Assembly (NCBI RefSeq): GCF_002261225.1
Contig: NZ_NEVM01000005.1
Span: 2,790,001-2,854,000, forward strand
Origin: Bordetella genomosp. 10
GTDB lineage: Bacteria; Pseudomonadota; Gammaproteobacteria; Burkholderiales; Burkholderiaceae_B
DNA length: 64,000 nucleotides
Direction: 5' to 3'
Shown here: one piece after another, positions 1 to 8,970 of the stretch
Layout: each line of letters starts with the position of its first letter
Position numbering within the stretch: the stretch's first letter is position 1
Notes under the pieces: generated by a model
Seen by the model: only the letters and a program-made list of their open reading frames with translations
Told to the model about the DNA's origin: nothing
Database searches by the model: none
Position numbers and translations under genes: made by a program

Positions 1-1171
1 GCTGGGGCACCACCGGTTCCAGGTCCTTGCGGATCGGCAGCAACTGCACGTCGCCGTAGCCGATGATTTCCTGTAGCGCCTGCTGCTTGTCGAACAGATC
101 GTTCTTCACCAGCAGGTAGTTGGCGTCCTGCACGTCCAGGCGCGCCTGGACTTCGCTCACGCCTACCTGGGTCGCCTGGCCGGCCTTGAACTTGGCCTGC
201 ACCAGGTCCATCTGGCCGCGGGTGGTCTTGCGTTCCGCGTCGGTCAGGGAGATCTGGTCCTCGGCCGCCAGGATGCTCAGGTAGGCCGTGGCCGTGCGCA
301 GCATCAAGTCCTGCTGGGCGTAGGCGAAGTTGGCGACTTCCTTGCGCTCGGCGTCCTGCGACTGGCGCCACTTCTGGAAGGCGGCCGGATCGTAGATGGG
401 TTGCGTCAGGGTCAGCGCGTAGCCGTTGTCGCCCCACGAGGCGCGGCCTTGCTGGTAGACCGCGTTCTCGCTCTTGACCACGTTCTGGTTTTCACGGGCG
501 TAATTGGCTTCGATGTTGATGTTGGGCAGCAGGGCCGCGCGGGCGGCGGTCACGCCATAGCCCACCGCCTGCATCTCGCCGTAGGCGCCGCGCAGCGTGG
601 GATCGTTGTCCAGTGCCATCGCGAAGACCTGCTGCAGGCTCAGGGCTTCCGCGGTGGGCGGCTGCGCGGAGTCGTAGGCCTTCATCTTCTCCGGGTCGAT
701 GGCAGCCGGCGCCGGCGTGACCAGGGTTTCGTCCAGGCGCGGCGCGGGCTGGGTCGGCACGCTGTCCAGTTGCGCGCCGGTCCTGGCCTTGAGGAGCGCC
801 TGGCTGCCTTGCGCGGACGCGGGCAGGGAAATGGTGTCGCTGGCGCCCTTGAAGCCGCCGCCGGTGTCTTCGGGCGCACCGCCCATGACCAGTTCGCCCG
901 CGGCGGTGTGGATGCCCGGCGCGTTGTCGCCGGCCTTGCCGGCCTGCTTCGCTTCGACGGCCTTGGCGACCGTGTCGCCGTCCTGCTCCGACTCGACCTT
1001 CGTGCCGATGTAGTCCTTGCCGGGGTCGCTGCGGGGCGGCGCCGACGGCGCGCCGGTGCAGCCCGCCAGACCGACGAAGGCGGCCAGGATGGAGAGCCGC
1101 AGTCCCTGCCAAGGCGCGGGGACGTGGACGGGTTGTTGCTCGCGCTGCGCTTTTTTCTTGTTGTTAGTCAT
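1..1171 (-). CDS. TolC-family outer membrane efflux lipoprotein, 3' end cut by window
   Basis: The reading frame opens at an ATG (complement of 1169-1171) and stays open to base 1, so the C-terminus lies outside the window. The N-terminus has a charged start, a hydrophobic stretch and a lipobox LAGC with Cys38, so it should be a lipoprotein. A long Asp/Gly/Pro-rich linker follows. From about residue 175 the sequence has outer-membrane-efflux repeats: a conserved block near LSLQQVFAMALDNDP, then helix-rich stretches around ANYAREN and SWGDNGYALTLTQPIYDP, as in TolC proteins of type I secretion. It overlaps the upstream gene by 8 nt and so is probably translated with it. Partner ABC and adaptor genes, if present, would be beyond the left edge. 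Frame and family are firm; the exported substrate is unknown. Confidence 0.8.
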   Translation of the reverse strand, partial: MTNNKKKAQREQQPVHVPAPWQGLRLSILAAFVGLAGCTGAPSAPPRSDPGKDYIGTKVESEQDGDTVAKAVEAKQAGKAGDNAPGIHTAAGELVMGGAPEDTGGGFKGASDTISLPASAQGSQALLKARTGAQLDSVPTQPAPRLDETLVTPAPAAIDPEKMKAYDSAQPPTAEALSLQQVFAMALDNDPTLRGAYGEMQAVGYGVTAARAALLPNINIEANYARENQNVVKSENAVYQQGRASWGDNGYALTLTQPIYDPAAFQKWRQSQDAERKEVANFAYAQQDLMLRTATAYLSILAAEDQISLTDAERKTTRGQMDLVQAKFKAGQATQVGVSEVQARLDVQDANYLLVKNDLFDKQQALQEIIGYGDVQLLPIRKDLEPVVPQ

Positions 1172-2057
1172 AGTAGACCGTCATGAATTCGTTGCCGTCC
1201 CTGGCACTGCCGGCGGCAAGGCTGTAGATGCTGCGGGGTTCGTCGGGCACAAAGAAATCGAGCACGTCGCCGGCGGCCAACGCGAAGCTGCCGGCCACGC
1301 GCAGCAGATCGGGGATGTGGGCGCGCAGCGGCAGGTCGGCGCCACGGAAGGTGACCGTGAAGGACTCGCGGCGCGTGTCGGCTTCGTCCACCTCCAGGAA
1401 CATGAAGCCGGCCGGATCGGCGAGGCCGCTGGCCGCGCCGATGATGTCGGTGGCCACCGCGCGCACGACCGGGTTGCCCAGCCCGGCCAGGAACGGTTGC
1501 AGGTGGGCGTCGAACGCGGCGCGGTCTTCGAGGTGGCGCATGCGGTAGGTGGTGATCGCCGCTTCGCGTCCCGTCTCCGGGTGCCACTTGTAGCCGCAGC
1601 CCAGGGGCAGCACGCCGTGGCGGCGCAGCGCATCGGGCGCGGGCATGAATTCGACGTAGACGCGGTAGGTGCCGGCGCCGGCCGTGTCGGGCTCATAGGC
1701 GAAAAAGATGGCGCGCGCGTGATCCATGTCCTGCAGGATGCGCACCCACAGGCCTTGCGGGATGGCCAGCGCGCGCGGCAGCGCCGCGAAGTCGATGCCG
1801 CCCCAGTTGCGGCGGTCGAGGCCCAGCAGGAAGCGGTTGCCGACCAGGCCGGCCATGGAGAATTTGAGCGACCATTCGACGCCGTCGATCGGGCGGCCAT
1901 GGAAGGCCGCGATCAGCCGGTCGGCCCATACGCGCTGCTCGCCCTTGAGGGTGTGCAGGGGGATGTGCAGTTCCGGGCCGGCGTCAGCGCCGGCATCCGC
2001 CGCGCCGGCGGCTGCCGGGGCGGTCACGGATGGCGTCAGGGTCGCTGTCGTCGGCAT
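1164..2057 (-). CDS. conserved hypothetical protein between SapC and TolC genes
   Basis: A 297-residue soluble-looking protein with no signal peptide or membrane segment. I do not recognise a family. It starts with an Ala/Thr/Pro-rich leader of about 30 residues, followed by a well-ordered region with many aromatic residues (WADRLIAAFHGRP, YRVYVEFMPAPD, a GCGYKWHPETG stretch with Cys and His near residue 155). It lies 60 nt after the SapC gene and overlaps the TolC-like gene by 8 nt on the same strand, so these three are probably one operon. Context suggests a cytoplasmic role linked to an exported or surface product, possibly its modification. That is inference only. Confidence 0.7.
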   Translation of the reverse strand: MPTTATLTPSVTAPAAAGAADAGADAGPELHIPLHTLKGEQRVWADRLIAAFHGRPIDGVEWSLKFSMAGLVGNRFLLGLDRRNWGGIDFAALPRALAIPQGLWVRILQDMDHARAIFFAYEPDTAGAGTYRVYVEFMPAPDALRRHGVLPLGCGYKWHPETGREAAITTYRMRHLEDRAAFDAHLQPFLAGLGNPVVRAVATDIIGAASGLADPAGFMFLEVDEADTRRESFTVTFRGADLPLRAHIPDLLRVAGSFALAAGDVLDFFVPDEPRSIYSLAAGSARDGNEFMTVYYD

Positions 2058-2117
2058 GGGGCGATTCGCGAACGGCTCTGGTGAGGGACGTCACGCGAGT
2101 CCCGGCAACGGCGGCAA

Positions 2118-2912
2118 TCAGGCCGCGCTGGCTTCCTTGGGGGCGATGTCGGTCGACGACTCGACGTCCTTGCGGCTCTGTTCCTTCAGGCGGCGGCGCT
2201 CGTCCAGGCGCGCGGCCAGGCGTTGCACGTTGCCCAGCGAGGCGCGATGCAGCTCGATCAGGCGCAGCAGCCCGGAGCGGAACAGTTCGACGACGCGCTG
2301 GTCGTCCAGGCCGGCCAGCTTCTGGTCGTCCACGACCCAGAAGCCGCTCAGGTAATGGTCGCGGCCGTTCTGCGAGATGGTGATCGACTTGGCGACGATC
2401 AAGCCCAGCTCGTGCAGGCGGTTGGCCATCTTCTTGGTCAATTCCATCTCGTCCTGGAAGACACGCAGGAATTCCATCATCTGCGCCAGGTACGGCGTTT
2501 CCTTGTCGCCGTCGAACAGCGCGACGCCGTCCTGCTGGTTCAGGCCGGGATAGGACTCGTCGATGCAGACGGCCAAGCGGCCCTCGTCGTTGGTCGTGCC
2601 CAGGACGAAGGGATAGCGGCGCGCGAACGCGGGCACATACGCTTCGGGCGCCCAGGTGCCCTGGTCGGTGATGAACAGATTGCTCTTGTCTTCCAGGCCC
2701 AGCAGCACGGCGACGTGGAAGGAGCCGGGGCCATCGCCCACGAACACGATCGGGTAGTGGCGGCCGGCATCGGCGAACTCGCTGGCGGAAATCGGCAGCG
2801 CGTTCGTTTCACGGGCGAAGGAGTAATGGTCAGGCTGTATCTGGATTCGCGTATCGCGATGCGTGGCCCGGTCGAGGGCTACAGCGCGTTCATAGAAAAC
2901 TGCTGCTGACAT
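2118..2912 (-). CDS. SapC family protein
   Basis: A 264-residue protein matching the SapC family: the N-terminal block with ISASEFADAGRHYPIVF and the central YVPAFARRYPFVLG and CIDESYPGLN blocks are characteristic. No signal peptide is seen. The start is placed at MSAAVF because a GGAGAG ribosome-binding sequence lies about 8 nt upstream; an in-frame start 42 nt earlier lacks one. The biochemical function of the family is unclear. It often sits beside TonB receptors or surface-layer and secretion genes. Here it is first in the minus-strand group with the unknown 297-residue gene and the TolC-like lipoprotein. The C-terminal 40 residues are Arg/Lys/Glu-rich and probably helical. Confidence 0.85.
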   Translation of the reverse strand: MSAAVFYERAVALDRATHRDTRIQIQPDHYSFARETNALPISASEFADAGRHYPIVFVGDGPGSFHVAVLLGLEDKSNLFITDQGTWAPEAYVPAFARRYPFVLGTTNDEGRLAVCIDESYPGLNQQDGVALFDGDKETPYLAQMMEFLRVFQDEMELTKKMANRLHELGLIVAKSITISQNGRDHYLSGFWVVDDQKLAGLDDQRVVELFRSGLLRLIELHRASLGNVQRLAARLDERRRLKEQSRKDVESSTDIAPKEASAA

Positions 2913-3438
2913 GTGCTTACTCTCCGCCTTTTTGATGGCACTATTTTGATACATCTAATCATGGTTTTTGGAAATTACGCAAGCCATTATGAAAATTGCA
3001 TCAATTTTGAGGGGGTTCTGATGCAATGCGACATAATTTCCGAGTATTACCTGATGAGTAAAAACGCTCCTGGGGATTTGGGCGTGCATCGCTGAATATG
3101 CCCCCTTTTGGCGTACAAAAAAGGCGTATGACTGGGTTTTCCTGAGGTTAAAAACCAACAGCAGAGCAAAGAGACGTCCTGGGCAGTTAAATCGGACGAC
3201 TGGCAAAACGCTGCGCCGAATCCGGGGGCCCGGCTTATTAATTCAGATACAAGTCTAGAAATATTTAGCCGATTAATACCGGCATATCAGAGACATCCGG
3301 CAATATTTGAGATTGCGGCAATTCAATCTCGCTCGCCTTGCTCAACCGTTGGCAGCCCCGCGCCAGGGCGACGGAAACTCGCAAGGCGAGACCTCTGTTC
3401 GGGATAAACTTCCAGCATCCGACTATCGCCTTGACACC
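2913..3438. other. AT-rich intergenic region between divergent SapC and EAL genes
   Basis: This 526-nt stretch is clearly richer in A and T than its surroundings. It has no convincing gene; short frames on both strands lack coding character. It should hold the promoters of both flanking genes and contains an 8-bp perfect inverted repeat at 2995-3027. I saw no riboswitch-like structure. Confidence 0.5.
2995..3027. promoter_or_regulatory. inverted repeat, possible operator
   Basis: ATTGCATC at 2995-3002 and GATGCAAT at 3020-3027 form perfect 8-bp arms separated by 17 nt, about 85 bp upstream of the SapC start. No T-run follows, so it is not an obvious terminator. A protein-binding site for regulation of the SapC operon is possible. 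Confidence 0.3.
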
Positions 3439-5235
3439 ATGGCTTCCGCGCCTCTGCCCGCCAATGAAGCGGAGCGCCAGCTCCGCGTCCAGGACCTCTG
3501 TTTGACCGACAGCACGCCTGATAAGGCGTTCGATCGCATCGTCGCGTTGACAGCGAAATATTTCGAGGCACCGATTGCGCTCATCTCGATTCTGGATGAC
3601 CAACGCCAATGGTTCCGCGCAAGCGTCGGGGTAGACATTCGGGAGACGCCGCGTAGAGATGCGTTCTGCGGCTACACAATCCTTGGCCGGGATGTATTGG
3701 AGGTCTCCGATGCGACGCTGGACGAGCGTTTCCTCGACAACCCGCTGGTAACGGGGGCGCCTGGAATCCGCTTTTATGCCGGCGTTCCACTGGTCACCGA
3801 GGATGACATCGGGCTGGGAAGCCTGTGTGTCATCGATACGAAGCCGCGCTCGCCGCTGAGCGAGCGGGATCTGTCGATGCTCAAGGGATTCGCGGGCCTC
3901 GTCATGGGGCGCATTGCGAGCTTGCGCGATCGCAACTATATCGACGAACCAACCGGCTTGTTCAATCGCCTGCGCCTCGAGGCAGATGTTGCGCTGGCCT
4001 TCGAACGCCATGAGGAATTGGTCGTCGTCGCCGCCGACATGCTCTCGCCGCGTTTCATTAACGATGTCGTCAACGCCCTGGGCTATCCGTTCTTCAATGA
4101 AGTCATCCTCGCGATGAAGGAGCGATTCCAGACGCTGCTGCCCGCGGGCACCATGCTTTATAAGATCAGTCCAACCCGATTTGGTTTCCTGTTGGATTCC
4201 GCGCACCGTGCGCAGGAGACGGATCTCTACAAGCGCATCCTGCAAGCATTCCAGACACCGGTGATAAGCCGGGGCATCCCTGTACGTGCCGAGGTCGGAC
4301 TAGGGGTACTGCCCCTGCGTCTGGAGCAATTGCAGAATCAGGATTGGCTGCGGCTGGTGGTCAGCGCCGCCAACGAGGCGCGCGACCGCGATATAGGCTG
4401 GACGCATTTCGAGCCGCGCACCGATCAGGCGCAGCAGCGCGCGTTCACGCTATTGACCGAACTTTCGCGCGCGATCGATACGGAAGACCAGTTTTGGTTG
4501 GAATATCAGCCTGTGCTCGACCTCGAAACCGGCCAATGCATGACGGTCGAAGCCTTGTTGAGATGGCGTCATCCCACGCTCGGCCAGATAGGTCCCGGAG
4601 AGTTTATCCCGTTGGCTGAAAAGACCGCGTTAATGCGCCCGCTGAGTCGATGGGTGCTGCGGCGTAGCATCGAACAAGCCGTCGAATGGCAGCGCCGGGG
4701 ATTCCGGTTCAAGGTGGCGGTGAACGTCTCGGCGCAAGACCTGGATGGACCCTCGTATGTCGATCTGATGATGGAACTGCTGGCGCAGCACGGCATCGAT
4801 CCGTCTGGCTTCAAAATCGAATTCACCGAAAGCGCGTTGATGACCGAGCCGGAAGAAGTCGCAAGTCGATTGCGCCGGGCCCGCGACGCTGGCGTGACGG
4901 TGGTCATCGATGACTTTGGAACGGGTTACAGCAACTGGATCTACCTGCGCGAGCTACCCGCCACGGTGGTCAAGATCGACCAATCCTTTGTCAGGAATCT
5001 CGCTGCGGGCGAACGCGACCAACGCTTGGCTCACTCCATCATCGAATTGGCAAGAAGCATGGGGTTTCGCGTGGTGGCCGAGGGCATCGAAACACGTGAA
5101 GCGCTGGAACTGCTGCGGAGTTGGGGCTGTAACGAGGGGCAAGGCTATTTCATCGCACGGCCGATGCTGCCGGAGAAACTGATCGAATGGCTGGATGCGC
5201 ATCGGCCAAGCGCCTTCGCATCCCCTCCTCTCTAG
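3439..5235 (+). CDS. GAF / degenerate GGDEF / EAL cyclic-di-GMP phosphodiesterase
   Basis: A 598-residue cytoplasmic signalling protein. Residues ~15-170 are a GAF sensor domain (LPANEAERQ start, DDQRQWFRA, FYAGVPL). Residues ~175-330 are a diguanylate-cyclase fold in which the GGDEF signature is replaced by SPTRF, so cyclase activity is not expected. Residues ~345-590 are an EAL domain with EAL at 371-373, DDFGTGYS at 491, KIDQSFV and VAEGIE intact, so c-di-GMP hydrolysis is likely. The ATG at 3439 was chosen because family members usually begin just before the PANEAER block; the frame extends upstream to a TTG at 3307 without a ribosome-binding site. It ends tail-to-tail with the next gene, the two TAG stops sharing a CTAG. 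Confidence 0.9.
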   Translation: MASAPLPANEAERQLRVQDLCLTDSTPDKAFDRIVALTAKYFEAPIALISILDDQRQWFRASVGVDIRETPRRDAFCGYTILGRDVLEVSDATLDERFLDNPLVTGAPGIRFYAGVPLVTEDDIGLGSLCVIDTKPRSPLSERDLSMLKGFAGLVMGRIASLRDRNYIDEPTGLFNRLRLEADVALAFERHEELVVVAADMLSPRFINDVVNALGYPFFNEVILAMKERFQTLLPAGTMLYKISPTRFGFLLDSAHRAQETDLYKRILQAFQTPVISRGIPVRAEVGLGVLPLRLEQLQNQDWLRLVVSAANEARDRDIGWTHFEPRTDQAQQRAFTLLTELSRAIDTEDQFWLEYQPVLDLETGQCMTVEALLRWRHPTLGQIGPGEFIPLAEKTALMRPLSRWVLRRSIEQAVEWQRRGFRFKVAVNVSAQDLDGPSYVDLMMELLAQHGIDPSGFKIEFTESALMTEPEEVASRLRRARDAGVTVVIDDFGTGYSNWIYLRELPATVVKIDQSFVRNLAAGERDQRLAHSIIELARSMGFRVVAEGIETREALELLRSWGCNEGQGYFIARPMLPEKLIEWLDAHRPSAFASPPL

Positions 5236-6344
5236 AACTTCGCGATCCAGAGGTATATGCCGGTCCCCAGCACCGCGATGGCGATCAGGTCCAGGACCGT
5301 CCACAGGATCTTCAATGGCATGCCGGCATAATCACCGAGGTGCAAGGGCCGGGCGATCGCGATGAGCCGCATGTACCAGGGAAAGGAAGCCGCGGACGTG
5401 AGCGTTCCCGTCGCCGCGTCGACCAATATCGGCGAGAAGACGAAGCGCTCGTACGAGCGGGCGCCTTTCGCCCACAGGAAATAATGATAGGGGCTGACGG
5501 AGTCTTCCCCGGGATAAAGCACGCTGACGATGTCCATATTGGGCGGCAGCGCCTGGCGGGCCACGTCGACGGCCTGCTGGACCGGGACCAGATGCCGGGG
5601 GTCGGGAGGATGCACGCCGTCGTATGACGCCAGCGCGTCGTGCACCACCGTATCCTTCCAGTGATCGAACATCAGGTCGGAGAATGTCTGTATCGCCCCC
5701 GTCGCGCCCACGGCGGCGGCCCAGGCGACCGTCGCAATGCCCAGAAGATTATGGACGTCCAGCCATTTCAGCCGCCGGGACCTGCCGCGACGCACCGTTC
5801 CGAACGCGATCCTTCGCATGAAAGGTCCATAAAGGACCACGCCGGAAACCAGCGCCACGAGAAACAGGATGCCCATCGCGGCCAGCAGCATGGCGCCGGG
5901 CAATCCGGACAACAGGTTCATGTGCAGCCCCGCCATGATGTTCAGGAAATTCGGTCCCGTGCTTTTCCGCGCATGCTGGCTGGAGTCATACAGCACCCTG
6001 GCCGTCCTGGCGTCCAACTGCAACCTGATGTCCTCGTCGCCGCCCTCCGCCTTGGGAATCTCCATCGATACCCCGAGCCTGGGTTCGCTATCGCTCAACC
6101 CCACGATGGCCTCGATATGCGCCGCCGGATGCCGGCGCAAAGCCTGGTCAGCGATGACGTCGAGCGATACACGAGGCGTCCCGGGCGGCAATTGCTGTAG
6201 CGCGGGCGGCGGATCTTCATACAGCGGGCCGTAGAGATCATGCAGGAAAATCAACGGCAGCCCCGTCAGGCATAGCAATAGCAGGAATATCGTGCAGACC
6301 AGGCTGCTCCATTTGTGCAGCCATGCCCAGGTTCTGAGATTCAA
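5232..6344 (-). CDS. PepSY-associated transmembrane protein
   Basis: A 370-residue inner-membrane protein of the PepSY-TM type found beside siderophore receptors. An N-terminal WLHKWSS motif precedes a first helix (about residues 15-35). A periplasmic PepSY-like region follows, then helices near 145-175, 200-225 and 345-368. The conserved GLHMNLL and KWLDVHNLLG His-containing stretches match the family, some members of which are proposed to be ferric-siderophore reductases. It lies 15 nt after the TonB receptor on the same strand and is probably co-transcribed with it, as part of the first fecI-fecR-receptor module. Confidence 0.85.
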   Translation of the reverse strand: MNLRTWAWLHKWSSLVCTIFLLLLCLTGLPLIFLHDLYGPLYEDPPPALQQLPPGTPRVSLDVIADQALRRHPAAHIEAIVGLSDSEPRLGVSMEIPKAEGGDEDIRLQLDARTARVLYDSSQHARKSTGPNFLNIMAGLHMNLLSGLPGAMLLAAMGILFLVALVSGVVLYGPFMRRIAFGTVRRGRSRRLKWLDVHNLLGIATVAWAAAVGATGAIQTFSDLMFDHWKDTVVHDALASYDGVHPPDPRHLVPVQQAVDVARQALPPNMDIVSVLYPGEDSVSPYHYFLWAKGARSYERFVFSPILVDAATGTLTSAASFPWYMRLIAIARPLHLGDYAGMPLKILWTVLDLIAIAVLGTGIYLWIAKF

Positions 6345-6359
6345 GTCGCGGTCCTCGCC

Positions 6360-8753
6360 TCAGTAGGTCGCGCGCAGGGTCAGCATCACATTGCGCGGCG
6401 TGCCGTAGATATTTCCGGTTTCGCCGCCGCCCAGGGACTGCCAATACTTGCGGTCCAGCAGATTGCCGATATTCAACGCCGCGGAGAGGTGAGCGTTGAT
6501 GCGATAGCCGACCCGCATGTCGACGACCGCGTAGCCTCCCTGGCCATAAGGCTGCGCCCCGCCCCGGCTGAACACGCGAACGCCGACCCCGGCATCGAGG
6601 CCGGGAAGCAGCGCCCCCAGGTCGTGATCGCTCCATACCTTGACGCTGTGCTTGGGCGCGGTGCTGTATGCCGCGCCCTGGTTGTTGGGATCCTTGAGAT
6701 ACTTTGTCTGCATGAAGGTATAGCCGGCGGAGAGATTCCAACCTCGCATCGGGCTGCCCGATACCTCCGTCTCCCAACCTCGGCTTTGCACCTCGCCGGC
6801 CGCCAGGTAATAGCCGCTGTGCGCGGGATCGGCGTAGGAACGGTTGCGGTCCCGCAGATCGAAGGCCGCTATGGACGCGTTCAGCCCCCCGTCGAAAAAC
6901 GACCCTTTGGCGCCCACTTCATATTGCCTGCCCACCCGGGGCTTCAGGACACTCCCTTCGAAGGTCTGCTGCGTCTGGGGAATGAAGATGTCGCTATAGC
7001 TGCCATACAGGGACCAGTTCCGGGTGATGTCATAGATCAACCCGCCATATGGCGTGAACTTGCCCGAAGCGTCGGCATGGCTATAGCTGGTCGTGGCTTC
7101 GAAGTCGGTAAGACGTCCTCCCATGACGACCGTCAGCGGGTCGAGGACCGACAGCCGCATTTGCCCATACAGACTCTTCTGGACGATGTCGGTCTTGCTG
7201 GGAGAACCGAAGCCGCCCCAATCGGGTTCCGCGACGTCGCGCTCGAAGATATTGACGCCCGTCACGGTTATGCAGCAGTTGTCCGCGTAGCGATCGCTGA
7301 GTCGATATTTGTTGTAGTTCACGCCAAGCGCCAACTGGTGCTTCCGTCCCAGCGCCTGGAACGAACCATCGGCATGGACGTCGGCGACGAACCAGGTTGC
7401 CCGCGTCTTGTCGCGATTCAGATAGTAGGAGGATTCGTCGGTCGCGGAATCCAGCCCGCTGAACGTGGGATACCCTCTCTTGTACTTTCCGTCTTGCGTG
7501 CGATAGATGGTGCTGGCCTCGATGTTCCAATCGTCGCCCAATCGTTGCTTCAGGCTGGCATAGAACTCATTCGTCTGCTCTTCCGAACTGGTCCAGTCGA
7601 GGCTGGAATTGGTCGACCTGGAGACGTCGGGAAGGCCGCCCGTGATATATCCGGGCAAGCCATTGAAAACCGGGCTGGCCTTGCTGTACTGGGTCGTGGC
7701 GGAAAGCGTCAGCAGCGTGTCCGGCGTCAGGTCCGCTTCGATCACGCCATAGGCCATGCCCAGTTTTCCATGGGACCGATCGTAGAAATAATGCTGGTCC
7801 TGGCCGACGACCACGGCGCGCCCGCGCACCGTGCCCGACTCGTTGAGGGGACCGCTGGCATCCAGTTCGGCCCTGCGGTAATCCCACGAACCCAGCGACA
7901 AATTCGCGGAAAGCCGGGTTTCGGACGTCGGGCGCTTGCGCACCATGTTCACCACCCCGCCGGGTTCGCCCGAGCCTTGCAGCAGTCCCGATGGCCCCCG
8001 CCATATCTCCACCCGGTCGTACATGGACATATCGAAGGCTTGCAGGGCGCCATTGGCGTTATAGGCGGGGATGCCGTCGTATTGGCCCAGCAGGTTGTAG
8101 CCGCGCGAGTAATACCACGCATGCCCGCCCGTATCGGTTCCGCCCGAGTATGCCGAATAGACGCCGGGCGCCCAGGTCATCACCGCGTCGATGTCGCGCA
8201 TATTCTGGTCGTCCATGCGCTGGCGTGTCATGACGCTGACCGACTGTGGAATCTCCCGTGGCGCCAGCGGCAATTTGCCTATCGTCATCGCATTCGTCGT
8301 GTACGAGCCGGTGCCTTCCGTCGTCGGATCCTTTACCGGAGCGCCGACGACACTGACGGACGAGAGTTGCGTAACGGCGCCGGACTTGTCGGCGGCGAGA
8401 AGCGTGATGCTGTTGCCCTTGCGCCGATACGTTATTCCCGTCCCTTCCAGCAGCCGTTGCAGCGCCTGCTCGGGAGACAATTGCCCGTATACGGCAGGCG
8501 CGGAACGTCCCTTCACCAGATCGGGGGGATAGAAAATCTGCAGCGATGCCTGCTCGCCCAACTGTATGAGCGCATCTCCCAGCGGCGCCGCCGGAATGCT
8601 GATCCGAATCGGCGCATCCTGGGCCAGGGCCGCCACGGGCGTTCCGCATAAACCGATCAGGATGGCGACGAGCGCGCCGATGAACCGCCATGATTGCCGT
8701 CGAATGGACAGCCTTGTCGTGCAGGGATGCCTTTGAAGCCTTGAGGTAGACAC
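6360..8753 (-). CDS. TonB-dependent siderophore receptor with STN signalling domain (module A)
   Basis: A 797-residue outer-membrane receptor. The signal peptide ends near VAALAQ. An STN domain (~48-105, IPAAPLGDALIQLGEQ) transmits occupancy to FecR. The plug (~130-270) contains VSVMTRQRMDDQN, YDRVEIWRGPSGLLQGSGEPGG and NMVRKRPT, and a 22-strand barrel ends in LRATY with a terminal aromatic. This is the FpvA/FoxA-like group that imports ferric siderophores using TonB energy. The GTG start has no clear ribosome-binding site, so the exact start is uncertain. It lies 217 nt after fecR and 15 nt before the PepSY gene. The ligand cannot be deduced. Confidence 0.9.
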   Translation of the reverse strand: MSTSRLQRHPCTTRLSIRRQSWRFIGALVAILIGLCGTPVAALAQDAPIRISIPAAPLGDALIQLGEQASLQIFYPPDLVKGRSAPAVYGQLSPEQALQRLLEGTGITYRRKGNSITLLAADKSGAVTQLSSVSVVGAPVKDPTTEGTGSYTTNAMTIGKLPLAPREIPQSVSVMTRQRMDDQNMRDIDAVMTWAPGVYSAYSGGTDTGGHAWYYSRGYNLLGQYDGIPAYNANGALQAFDMSMYDRVEIWRGPSGLLQGSGEPGGVVNMVRKRPTSETRLSANLSLGSWDYRRAELDASGPLNESGTVRGRAVVVGQDQHYFYDRSHGKLGMAYGVIEADLTPDTLLTLSATTQYSKASPVFNGLPGYITGGLPDVSRSTNSSLDWTSSEEQTNEFYASLKQRLGDDWNIEASTIYRTQDGKYKRGYPTFSGLDSATDESSYYLNRDKTRATWFVADVHADGSFQALGRKHQLALGVNYNKYRLSDRYADNCCITVTGVNIFERDVAEPDWGGFGSPSKTDIVQKSLYGQMRLSVLDPLTVVMGGRLTDFEATTSYSHADASGKFTPYGGLIYDITRNWSLYGSYSDIFIPQTQQTFEGSVLKPRVGRQYEVGAKGSFFDGGLNASIAAFDLRDRNRSYADPAHSGYYLAAGEVQSRGWETEVSGSPMRGWNLSAGYTFMQTKYLKDPNNQGAAYSTAPKHSVKVWSDHDLGALLPGLDAGVGVRVFSRGGAQPYGQGGYAVVDMRVGYRINAHLSAALNIGNLLDRKYWQSLGGGETGNIYGTPRNVMLTLRATY

Positions 8754-8970
8754 GATGAATCACGTTCCGGAGATATCGCTGCGCGTGTTCGCGCCAGTCC
8801 CGTCGTCGCGGGGCCACAGAGCGCAGGCAAGGTCCGCCCTCCGTTAGCTTTGACGGTTGGGAAGAAAAAAAACCGGAACGGCTACGGCGCCTCTTTTTGA
8901 AACAAGATGAAACTCATCAATGGCGCGGTGTCGCGGGCGTTTTTCCCACGACGATTCAAGCGACGGAAAC

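Noticed and set aside
2955..3206. 83-codon minus-strand frame upstream of the SapC gene
   Set aside because: No ribosome-binding site, no family resemblance, and it overlaps the likely promoter and the inverted repeat.
6315..8651. 778-codon plus-strand open frame
   Set aside because: Antisense shadow of the module A receptor.
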